Notes under the pieces: model-generated
Told to the model about the DNA's origin: nothing
Database searches by the model: none
Seen by the model: the letters and a program-made list of their open reading frames with translations, nothing else
Part shown: piece by piece, positions 54,801-64,000 of the stretch
How the letters are laid out: each line of letters begins with the position of its first letter
Numbering within the stretch: the first letter of the stretch is position 1
Program-made: the position numbers and the translations under genes
Assembly: GCF_018873765.1 (NCBI RefSeq)
Contig: NC_057925.1
Location: forward strand, 34,874,646-34,938,645
Length of the DNA stretch: 64,000 nt
Origin: Telopea speciosissima
Taxonomy: Eukaryota > Streptophyta > Magnoliopsida > Proteales > Proteaceae
Direction of reading: 5' to 3'

Positions 54801-56234
54801 GCCGGGCCTGGGTTGGGGAATTGATAAAGTTTTAACCAACATGAGCCCCAAGCCTGGTTACACCTAGCTCATTTTGGTTCAAAGTTGAGCCCGAATTCAG
54901 GCTGAGTTGCACACCTACTCTTAATCACCCATCAAATCTGTTGTATTAAATGTATTTACAAAAGAATAGAAATTTCAAAATACTTCCTTTATGGTTTTCC
55001 TAGTTTCTGTCTCCTATAAGTTTTGAACCTAATACTTCCCCAAAGTTGCTTCTAGTAAAGCAAAGTATTTGGAGATCTCTAGTCCCACATTAGTTATGGA
55101 AGTGAGTAGAGTAAGCTTCATATAATATAATAGGAACTAAAAGGGTAGGTTCCACGAAAGAAAGGCTCACTATTCTCTCTCGTCTCCAGGGGCTTAGAGG
55201 TTTATTTTTAACACATGCACATGGGTGTGTCGAGCTGAGCCAGGCAGGGCCGTGCCATGGTGTGGTAAGATGAGGCCTTTGTGTGTGTGGTTTTTTTTTT
55301 TCTGGCAGCCGGACTTGAATCCGGAATTCCTTCACCGATGTCAAATAAGGTTTTTCAATGTAGGATGTCTTTTCCCGATGTCAGTCTTTGTTTGTTGAAC
55401 GGCCAGAGTATGTTCTAAGTCGAGGTTTGTAAGGAACGTACCAACATGTTTTCCTCTTTGTCCGATGTTTAATGGGGTTCTACTGACATCAGATAAGCAT
55501 TGTCCGATGCATCCCCGTCATTGGCAATATTTCACTATGCATCATCTAGAATCCATCAGACATCTATCCCAGCTAGTTTTTTGTTTCTCTCTGAGAGACA
55601 CCTTTTGGACCCTCTTAGGCAAGTGTTTCCAAAGGGTATCTCTCCTCTATACATAAAGATGTCCTGGACACTTTAGACATGATATTCTAAGTGTTATATT
55701 CCCTTCCTTTGTTTTGCCTCCTAGTTTACTGTTTTAAGAAGTATTCTGAGTTCCACTACTCTTGTCAATTGAGCACAACATGGCTTAGTAAGTGAGTGCA
55801 ACAACTACTGGAAGGCCTAAGGGGAATCTTCATCTTGGAGGTCGGTTCTTAAGAACCCATATTGCACCAGGGAGACTACAATATTAAGAAGAATAATCGG
55901 TGGCACAACTCAGCCCCACCATCATTCTTATTCATATGTAAATGTAGTGTTGAAATTGGGTTAATGTATTTGAAATTGGTAGAGGCAGTTTATCATATGA
56001 TCATGATAGTAATGATACAGATGATGTTCAACCGAGTGATGAAAATCAAATGAGGAGTAAGAAGTAAAGAAAAGCTACAAACTTGGGTGATGATATGTTT
56101 GTCTATTTTGTTGATGAAGACCCTCTAACCTATCAAGAGGCTATAACTTCTCTTGATTCTGCATTCTCATATTTTTTATTTTTTATTTTTTTTTGTGATG
56201 GAAGCTATTGTGAATGAATTAGACTCTAATAGAA

Positions 56235-56510
56235 AATCATACTTGGGAGTAATCCGAAGGGCATAACCGTCCATTGGTAATGGCGATTAAAAGGAGTGGA
56301 GAAAGCTGTGAGAGGTTTGGATTCCTCAGTGAGCTTAATTTGCCAGAAGCCAGATTTTAAGTCAAACTTACTGTAAATCTTAGCCTGTTTGGCACGGTGG
56401 ATAAGAACGTCTTTTCGCGGAATGAAATATCCGTCGAAGACAATGTGCTGGTTTAAACGTTTATAGTTTATAACCATACGTGGCAAACCTTCCACCCGGA
56501 ACCAAGGTGT
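56235..56510 (-). mobile_element. Endogenous pararetrovirus (Caulimoviridae) reverse-transcriptase fragment
   Basis: The minus strand encodes a fragment of reverse transcriptase with the style of plant pararetroviruses rather than of the copia element around it: RMVINYKRLNQHIVFDGYFI, KFDLKSGFWQIKLTEESKPL and VMPFGL. About 90 residues remain, with no other viral part nearby. It is a scrap lodged in the copia fossil on the opposite strand and is dead. A Ty3/gypsy origin is less likely, because gypsy proteins have ..DYRALN..T..DRYPLP where this has NYKRLN..IVFDGYFIP. Confidence 0.7.
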
Positions 56511-57027
56511 TGGATACTATATTTCAGAAGAAGTTGAAACCAGATAGGTCTCTTGATAAGTTTAAAGCATAGTTGGTGGTCAAAGGTTTTAAAAAAGAAC
56601 ATAGACTTTCTTGATACATTGTCTTTGGTTGTTAGATAGCCACTGTAAGAGTGATGACTGTCGTTGCATTAATATATAAATGATGTGAAAACAGCATTTT
56701 CTAAATGAAGCCTTGGAAGAAGAAATTTATATTAGATAACCTAAAGGTTATGTTATACAGGACAAGAACATAAATTATGTAAATTTGTCGAGTCTCTTAA
56801 CGGTTTAAAGTAAGCACCTAAACTATGGCATGAAAAACTTGATATAGTTTTGAAATCAAATTGTTTTTATATAAATGATGCCGATAGATGTATGTATAGT
56901 AAGTTTAATAATGACAAAGATGTGTTTATTTGTTCTCTATGTTGAAGATATGCTAATTATGGGTACAAGTCTTGAGATTGTTGAGTCAACTAAGAACCTC
57001 CTTATGTCAAATTTTGATACAAAGGAC

Positions 57028-57157
57028 CATAGTTGTCAAGGCGTCAGGCGACGCCTTGGTGCCTAGGAGCCTTGACAACTATGGTAGTCTTGTTGGTGTC
57101 GCCTTATGCCCAAGCCCCTCCAACGCCCGGAGTCGCTTAGACGTCGTGACAACTATG
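57028..57157. mobile_element. hAT-type MITE, 130 bp
   Basis: A perfect 8-bp duplication, CAAAGGAC, lies at 57020-57027 and 57158-57165. The ends CATAGTTGTCA and TGACAACTATG are inverted copies. The 8-bp duplication and CA..TG ends point to the hAT superfamily. An internal CATAGTTGTCAAGGCG/GAGCCTTGACAACTATGG palindrome occupies 57028-57082. The insertion interrupts the copia reverse transcriptase. Confidence 0.9.
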
Positions 57158-57943
57158 CAAAGGACATGGGAGAAGCTCATGTGATTCTAGGAATCAAAAT
57201 CATCAGAACACAAGATAAAATATTGTTGTCTAAATCTCATTATATAGAGAACATACTTAAAAAGTATGGATATTATCAATACCCATCAGTGAAGACACTT
57301 TTGATTTTCGGAGGTCATTTAGACATGAGGGTCAACTGATACCTCAAGCATCAAGGAGTATTCATAAATAATCGATTCCATTTCTTACTTGATAAATTGT
57401 ACTAGTCCTAACATAGCAATTTCTGTTGGAAAATTAAGCCAACCTACTTACAACCCATTATAGAACATTAGAATGCTCTAGTAAGGTTGTTAAGATATTT
57501 GAAGGGCACTATAAACTATGGTCTGCATTCTAGAGGTAGCGCGGCAGTATTGGATTTCTAACACAGGAATTGTTGGCTACTAGTGGATATATATTCATGC
57601 TAGGTGGTAGAGGGATTTCTTAGAAATTAGTTAAACAGACTTGTGGTACAAGATCCACCATGGAGGCTGAATTTATAGCTTTAGAAAAAGCTAATATAGA
57701 AGCCAAATGGTTAAGAAATATGATGGCATAAATTCCCTCAAGGCCAAAGTCTATGCCTTCACTATCACTACATTGTGATAGTCAGACTGCAATTGCTAAG
57801 GTAAAAAGTAAGGTCTATAATGGGAAAAGGAGACACATACACCTAAGACATAATCTGGTGGGATAGTATATCACAAAAGAAGAAAAAAAAAAAAAAAACA
57901 AGCAATCAACTTTGTAAGGTCAGAAAAGAATTTGGCTGATATG

Positions 57944-58433
57944 AAAGGATAAAGTGAGGAACGAATGTAGTAGAGCTGATGTGGGAATTACCCCGATCAG
58001 CGACAAGCTCCGAGAATAATCAACTAAGATGGTTTGGCCATATGCATCGGAGGCCTGGGGACGCCCCAGTAAGGAGGAGTGATCTGATTCCGATTGAAGG
58101 AGCTAAAAGATCTAGGGGTAGCCCTAAAATGACCATAGGTGTGGTTGTGAAGAATGACATGCATAATTTGGGTCTTGTGCCAAGTATGACCTCAGATAGA
58201 GCCTATTGGAGGGCAAAGATCCACGTTGTCGACACCATGTAGCTGAATTTTTCCTAATTTCTTGGGCTATCCTCTTTCCTTTACTTTAATTTTTCATTTT
58301 TCATTTTCCATTTCTCACTTTTCCTGTCTCAATTCTTCATTTCTCTTACTTTCCTTTCCCTACTTTGTTTTGAAAGGATCCATGTAGCCGACCCCATTTA
58401 GTTAACATAAGGCTGAGTTGTTGTTATTGTTGT
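57944..58433 (+). mobile_element. RTE LINE 3' fragment
   Basis: Matches the last about 490 bp of the RTE copy at 50727-52172: LRWFGHMHRRPGDAPVRRSD, NDMHNLGLVPSMTSDRAYWR, HVVDTM, then the 3' leader with GCCGACCCCATTTAGTTAAC and a TTG/TTA tail. A one-base difference at about 58018 puts the first part in another frame. It lies at the 3' end of the copia RNase H remains. Confidence 0.85.
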
Positions 58434-59072
58434 TTACAAAAGCTCAAACCACCAAGATTATACATGAAACATCTAAAGGAATGAGCTTAAGGCCTATGAC
58501 ATAAGTCATGTGATGGATACCCCACCTATGTAAGAGGAGATCCTTAGAATCAGGTTCAAAGGGTAAAAATGAAGTCACTAGATTGATTTGTATAGTACTA
58601 TCATCTTTTGGCTCATTCTGACTAGATGAGAAGGAAGTACTCACCACAATGAAAGGGGGATGAGTTTTAGACTCTTAATCAGCCATAGCTTACAAATGTT
58701 GGGGCGTTAACTATGATGCACACTATGGACTGACTTAAGTGGGTATAGGAAGTGTGGCCGCTTTCGGTGAGAATTTTAATGGCGAATTCTCTAAGTGTCC
58801 ATGATTCTGAGATGGGAGCAAAGCCGGATAAAAATGTCCAAATATTTGCAAGAGACAAAAGGATCGAATGGTAGGATGTGATTAATAAATTAGTTGGCTA
58901 CACCGCTAAGGAAATATTCAAGAAGTTTAACTTCACCCGTACTCTGTAGCATAGCTTATCAAACCTAGTATAGATTCAAATCCAAAAGACACCTACAATG
59001 AGGCATCTAGTGTTTTTATGTGCTCAATTATTCTATTTTGTTTAGTTGGTATTTTGTAACTTGTAGGGGAAT

Positions 59073-59359
59073 TGTTGTATTAAATTTATTTACAAAGGAA
59101 AAGAAATTTCAAAATACCACTTTCATGGTTTTCCTAGTTTTTGTCTCCCACAAGTTTTGAACCTAAGACCTCCCTGATGGCACGACTCAGTCTCACCATC
59201 ATTCTTATTTGTATGAAGTACAGTGTTTACAATTGGCAAGTGTTCGTGATTTTCCGTTCGTGTATAAAGCTCTCCTATAGTACGTGGCTGCTTAATTTCA
59301 AGTGTTAAGCCATTGAGAAAAGTCCTAAATTCTCAATTTCTTTGGTGTTATTTCCAACA
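59073..59359 (+). repeat. 3' LTR of the nested copia fossil
   Basis: A 287-bp block starting TGTTGTATTAAATTT and ending TTCCAACA, preceded by a purine tract. It shares its first about 90 bp with 54939-55030 and a later GGCAC.ACTCAG.C.CACCATC stretch with 55893-55935. Confidence 0.7.
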
Positions 59360-59379
59360 GAATCCGACTACAATCGGGA

Positions 59380-59635
59380 TCAAGCTTCCTAATTGTAAGT
59401 ATATCCAATCCTAATTTACTGCATATTCACATGATTTCAATCCAATCCTACTTTACTACATATTCACATGATTTCAACTAGATGCAGAACCAACAATTCA
59501 AATCAGACTTTGCAATGACACTCAACAGAAAGGTATACATTTCTCCTTTCTAGTAACCAATTGAGGTCAAGAAGCTGTTAATGATACCACTTGATAATGA
59601 GAAGCATCAACACCAAAGAGAAGATAAAACATATT
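59380..59635. repeat. Direct repeat, right copy (partner 54550-54800)
   Basis: Diverged copy of 54550-54800. It contains its own small duplication, CATATTCACATGATTTCAA at 59424 and 59460. Confidence 0.6.
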
Positions 59636-60005
59636 TACATGTTTATTTCTTTTCAAAAAAAACCGTGTACTTGAAAAGCTTCCATCAAAATTTCCTATAT
59701 CAAAGGCCACTGAACAACCAATAAAAAATTCCCAACTATATTTTAACCCAGTCTCAAAACAGCTCCAAGGATACCTGGCAACAATCATTAAATTTATAAT
59801 TATATATCCATATCCTTTTTGCTACAGTCATGTGAGAAGCTTACTATCAAGGCATCATAAAACACCACCCTCGCATGATAGAACTGAATACCGGGATTAA
59901 GTCATATCATAAGAGTAATTTTGGTTTATTAATGGTATCTGGTAATTACAACTTTTAGGGGAATTTTCTATTTTGTGTTTTAAGGTTTTAGGGGAATGTT
60001 ATCTG

Positions 60006-60114
60006 GGCAAGCCTTGGCGCAACAGTTAAGTTGCACTATTGCAACGCAGGTTGCTGGTTGAAACATGGAAACAGCCTCTCAATGAAACGGGGGTAAGGCC
60101 AAGGTTTATCGCGC
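60006..60114 (+). mobile_element. tRNA-derived SINE fragment, split by an RTE insertion
   Basis: It has an A-box-like CTTGGCGCAACAGTTAAGTTG and a B-box-like GCTGGTTGAAACATGG, then GAAACAGCCTCT and GGGGTAAGGCC, in the same order as the SINE at 8134. The downstream part is cut by the RTE copy at 60124. Confidence 0.6.
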
Positions 60115-60123
60115 ATCGTATCG

Positions 60124-61048
60124 GTGGGGTGATTTTAAGAGACGTACCTTGGAAACAAGAGGCTGTAAGATTAGTAGATCAAAAACGGAGTATATGATGT
60201 GTAACTTTAGTCACACTATGATGGATGATGACATGGTGAAAATTGAGGAGCGAGAGATATTTCCAAGTGACTATTTCAAATATCTAGGGTCTATCATACA
60301 CAAAGAAGGTGACTTAGATGATGTTTCACAAAGAATTAAAGTAGGATGGATGAAGTGGAGAGGTGCGACCGGAGTTCTGTGTAACCGACACATTCCTTTA
60401 AAGCTAAAAGTAAAGTTTTACAGGACTTTATCCGACCGGCTATGATGCACAGGGTGGAATGTTGGACAATTAAGAAGTGCCATATAGCAAAGCAATGTGT
60501 TGCAGAGATGAGGATGTTAAGATGGATGTGCGGCAAAACTAGGAAAGCTAAAGTGAGGAATGAACGTATTAGAGCTGATGTGGGAGTTTCCCTGATCAAC
60601 GACAAGCTCCGAGAATGTCGCCTGAGGTGGTTTGACCATGTGCAACGGAGGCATGGAGATGCCCAGTAAGGAGAAGTGATCTGATGCTAATTGAAGGAGC
60701 TAAAAAAGCTAGGGGCAAGCCTAACATAGGTGAGGTTATGAAGAATGACATGCATAGTCGGAGTCTTGTGCCAAATATGACCTCAGATAGAGCCTATTGG
60801 AGGGCAAGGATCCACATTATTGACATCATGTAGTTGAGATTTTCCTGAATTCCAAGGCTATCCTCTTTCCTCTTACTTTCATCTTTCATTTTCCATTACT
60901 TACCTTCCTTATACCATTTCCTCTTTAAGTTTCTCTTACTTTCCTTTCCCTTTTTGAGGACCTCAGTTTTTTTTTTCTTCTTTTCTACGTTGTTTTTGAA
61001 AGGATCCATGTAGCCGACCCAATTTAGTTGGGATAAGGTTGTGGTGTT
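60124..61048 (+). mobile_element. RTE LINE, 5'-truncated, with target-site duplication
   Basis: Flanked by ATCGTATCG at 60115-60123 and 61049-61057. It encodes the C-terminal half of RTE (GCKISRSKTEYMMCNFSH, WRGATGVLCNRHIPLKLK, MRMLRWMCGKTRKAKVRNER) from 60149 on, with frame changes near 60440 and 60665. It ends in GCCGACCCAATTTAGTTGGG and a TTG tail. It lacks the catalytic FADD part of the reverse transcriptase. Confidence 0.88.
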
Positions 61049-61059
61049 GTTGTTGTTAT

Positions 61060-62962
61060 CGTATCGTATTGAGAACCGTAGGATTGGAATATTTTCTCTT
61101 TGTGTTTAGTGTTTATTTATTTTTCCCTCTTTACTATTTTGCCCTTAGGGTTGTAATCATTATAAATAAAGTGGACCTCTGTCATTAATGAGAAGTCAAA
61201 TCATTCTCCTAATTCTGATTCCGAAATTGGTATCAGAGCGCAAAATCCTAGGAAGATCTTTTCTTGGTTTTTGCATCGTCCTTTCTCCACTGCCGCCGCC
61301 GCCTCCTCGTCCAACATGGTAGACGGATCTCGTACCATGCACACTTGATTCCTTTTTCCACCGCGCCTCCTCCCTGCACTCTCGATGCTGCTGCTGCCGC
61401 TGCCTATCGACCGCTGGCCCTCTCCCTTCCGACGTTCCCTCTGCAGCCGCCTCCTCTGTCCGCCGCGACCTCTCCATTGCCATGCCAAATCCGCCGGCCC
61501 CTCTATTGCCAATGCTGCTCCGCCGCGACTCATCATCGCCGCACCTACACCGCCTGGCCTTCCTCTTGCCGACGCCGTCTCGCCGAAACCTTTGTCGCCA
61601 CCCCCACATCCATCAGCCCTTCTCTTCCAACATGCCTCTTTTGCCGCGACCTTCGTCACCGTCCCACATCCGCCAGCCCCCTCTTACCGCGACCCCGTCG
61701 CTGCACCACATCCGTCGGCCCTCCTCTAGCCAGTGCTGACATCGTCGTGATCCATCGGTCACCGCGCCTCTCCGCAGTCGGTGTTGCCGCGCTCTTCTTG
61801 CGCTGCTTCTAAGTTCTCTTCTCCATGGTTCCCATGGGTGATGAGAATACCAATATCATTACTTATAGAATTTCTGCAAGGAAAATTATTAGTCGATCTA
61901 GCACCACTAGGCATCACACTCTCCAACCTGGAGCTATTAAGCTCAATGGTCAGAACTATCTCACTTGGTCCCGAGCATGTCTCCTCACACTTCGAGGACA
62001 CAACTATTCTGGCCTTCTCACAGGAGACTCCTAAACCAGTCGATCCTATAGCTGCTACTACTTGGCTATCCAATGATGCGCTGGTAATGTCATTTCCTGC
62101 TGAATTCAACGGAACCTTCTATTAGTCCCAGCTTTGTTTTACTTAATTCGGCTAAGGAACTGTGGGATGCTGTTCGCCAGACCTACTCCTAGGCAAGAAA
62201 TTATGCCTAGATTTATGAGATACGATGTCAGGTTCGTAATACTATTCAAAAGGAGCTCTCTCTTACGACATACTACTCTGCCTTGACTACCCTCTAGCAA
62301 CAATTAGACTTCTATCATCCAGTTCCTATGGTGTGCCCTGATGATGCTAGAACCTTTCAAAAGGAACGGGAAATGAATACGATTTTTTGACTGGCCTCAA
62401 TCCTGTGTATGACCAGGTTAGGGTGCAAATTTTGGGACGTGAAACTTTTCCCACTATCCTTCAGACTTATAATTTGGTGCAATCTGAGGAGCACCACCGG
62501 ACTGTTATGATGCCTACTGTAGCTCCTGTTCGGTCTGCCCTGCTTACTACACCGCCCTCATCTACTCCTACACCCATGAACATCTCCAAGTCTTCCACCA
62601 CTACACGAGCACTCGTGATGTGTGATTATTGTGGTCGCCCTCATCACGCACAGGAAACTTGTTGGAAGTTACATGGGTGCCCCAAAAATGGGCGTAATCC
62701 TAAACCAGGCGGCAATCGTTCCTAGGCACACCTCACTGAGGCATTTGACACTGCACCTCCGGCTTCCACTGTGGCACCTTTCTCTCCTAATCAGATGGCA
62801 GTTATCCAAAAATTGGTAACACAATTAACTTCTACTTCTACCTCTTCTTCTGCATCCAATCTTGCTCAGTCAAGTAATTTCTTTGTTTCCTCCTCGAGTC
62901 CTTTGTGGTTAATTGACCCTGGTGCTACTGACCATATGACTGGTAACTCCAAGGTATTTCTG
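61060..62962 (+). mobile_element. Ty1/copia fossil: LTR end, primer site, gag and protease start
   Basis: A primer site TGGTATCAGAGC (61228-61239), complementary to initiator methionine tRNA, follows an LTR-like stretch. After a CCG-rich leader (61250-61820), gag begins at about 61825 (INTRO: LNGQNYLTWSRACLLTLRGH). It is followed by a CCHC knuckle (62616-62660; CDYCGRPHHAQETCWKLHG) and the protease start (62905-62960; LWLIDPGATDHMTGNSK). The element stops there, where another copia LTR begins. Several breaks are present. The 182-codon frame at 61264-61812 is leader sequence with open frames on both strands, not a separate gene. Confidence 0.8.
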
Positions 62963-63307
62963 GTAGAGTATTTAGAATATATTTTATTAGGGTAGTTCTG
63001 TCATTGTCTTGTTATAAGACATGACTAAGTTATATTTGTCCTTTCTTTTCTTATTTCCATATTACCTCCCCAGGGAGGTCTATGTAATTCATAGAAGATA
63101 AGTAAATGAAGCTAATATGTGTGTTGATATTTAGCAAATATATATATATATATATATATATGTGTGTATGTGTGTGTGTTGAGCATTACTCAAGACACAT
63201 TATCGGTTCTCCCAAACTCTCTTCTTCTCTCCTGCTTCCTCTTGTTGTAAATCTCTTCTCTCTTACTAGAATCGATCCATCTTCAAGTTGTAACTTGATA
63301 TCAAAGC
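62963..63307 (+). mobile_element. LTR and primer-site-like start of another copia element
   Basis: It shares ACCTCCCCAGGGAGGT, TGTAATTCATAG and TTACTAGAATCGATCCA words with the 44432 LTR. A primer-site-like TGATATCAAAGC lies at 63296-63307, where a 5' LTR would end. A TA then TG microsatellite lies at 63138-63179. Internal sequence to the right of the site may belong to this element but has no recognised coding part. Confidence 0.55.
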
Positions 63308-64000
63308 CACCTCCACTGGTTTGAGAGTTGACTAAGGCTTGGTTCTTCTCTTCATCTCTTCTTGGAACCCTAGGAGGGTAGAGGGTTACATTAGAGGCTA
63401 TACTATGTGAAAAAATCACACGTACTACATTCTTTGGAGCTGTATCCTTCAACTCAACAACAATGGAGAGAGATTCCCAGCTCGCAAAGTGCATTTGAAG
63501 CCCTAGAAGCTGGACAGAGCATTACCGCCAGCCTGTAGAGCATTCTGCTCATCTCTCTCTCATCTCCTCACTATTTGGAATGAGGACTGAGGCATTTGAA
63601 TCGCCTGAGGAACTTCTTTCAGACCCCAACAGCTTGGTTATTGAAAGGATCTGATTGAGGAGCTTAGCTCAACTCATTGGTGCTTCCCAAGTATCGGCAG
63701 ATTCTGGTTTCTCTTCTTGTTGAGTTTTTTATTGGCTGTAATGGGTGAAATGGTCCTTATTAATTGATGGTGTTAACTATTTGAATGCCTTTGGCTATTG
63801 TGGAATGGAACCAAAGTGCATATTGAGTGTTGGTTGTGACTTTTCATGTTTTTTCATCAAGAATTTGCTCTCGGGTTGCTTGTTAGCTGGACTGTTGGTT
63901 GTTGATTTATCTTCCTTGCCCTCCTTTGTTGGCTGGACTGTTGTGTAAGGTTTTTTGTTTGTTGTTGGTTTGTTGAGTATCTACATACCATGCCTGGATC
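63308..64000. other. No gene recognised up to the window end
   Basis: Possible leader of the copia element starting at 62963. Frames 63186-63494 (-) and 63745-63948 (+) have no recognisable domain. The upstream exons of the SEC14-like gene, if it is intact, should lie beyond this point on the minus strand. Confidence 0.4.

Larger units (their letters stand above)
54939..59359 (+). mobile_element. Nested Ty1/copia fossil with both LTRs
   Basis: LTR starts TGTTGTATTAAAT at 54939 and 59073 share the next 90 bp or so. The right LTR ends TTTCCAACA at 59359. Flanks AAATC (54934-54938) and GAATC (59360-59364) agree at 4 of 5, and a GTAGGGGAAT purine tract lies just before the right LTR. The left LTR appears to be interrupted by about 850 bp of other DNA (55035-55890). 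Copia reverse transcriptase (56525-57340; LYVEDMLIMGTSLEIVESTK) and RNase H (57640-57930; MEAEFIALEKANIEAKWLRN) remains read on the plus strand with many breaks. Insertions into it are a caulimovirid-like fragment (56235-56510), a hAT-like element (57028-57157) and an RTE LINE (57944-58433). It is old. Confidence 0.78.

Noticed and set aside
61264-61812. 182-codon open frame, Ser/Pro/Arg-rich
   Set aside because: It lies in the CCG-rich leader between a copia primer site and gag, with equally long frames on the other strand (61201-61659); low complexity, no domain.

Overview
The window looks like nuclear DNA of a flowering plant, probably a eudicot or magnoliid; the species cannot be fixed from sequence alone. 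The grounds are an intronless PHYTOCHROME KINASE SUBSTRATE (PKS) gene, the last exon of a SEC14-like lipid-transfer gene, and plant-type repeats: Ty3/gypsy and Ty1/copia fossils, L1 and RTE LINEs, tRNA-derived SINEs, Mutator-like and hAT-like elements, and a pararetrovirus scrap. Gene density is very low: one complete host gene (34626-36389, +) and one partial host gene (52954-53316, -) in 64 kb. Everything else is repeats or unassigned DNA.

Layout. 1-6330: a broken minus-strand Ty3/gypsy element with two tandem arrays (50-bp and 56-bp units). 6480-7930: an LTR-like stretch. 8134-8293: a SINE. 9159-10761: a Mutator-like element. 10842-12667: an L1 LINE. 13114-16065: five short foldback elements. 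16319-18550: a Pack-MULE carrying a captured HARBI1/ALP1-like gene fragment that is itself split by an LTR. 19763-31526: an 11.8-kb Ty3/gypsy element with 2.9-kb LTRs and an extra region in antisense. 31559-32325: three evenly spaced foldback elements. 33192-37430: the PKS gene between two diverged direct repeats. 38173-41350: an LTR-like block with three more foldback elements. 41551-44690: a copia fossil. 47360-52172: LINE remnants. 52954-53316: the SEC14-like last exon, followed upstream by DNA filled with a nested copia (54939-59359), SINE, RTE and further copia pieces up to the window end.

The most unusual feature is a family of at least thirteen 86-220-bp foldback elements (one copy enlarged to 656 bp by DNA in its loop). 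Most have 9-bp target-site duplications, several of them perfect. Ends and centre are related between copies, but the stem sequence differs between copies while the two arms within one copy match each other. One copy lies about 370 bp upstream of the PKS start codon.

The two host genes are unrelated in function: PKS proteins act at the plasma membrane in phototropin and phytochrome signalling, and SEC14-like proteins bind or transfer phospholipids. Coordinates of repeat edges are exact where a target-site duplication is quoted and approximate elsewhere. All family assignments rest on reading the sequence and recalling families; no database search was run.
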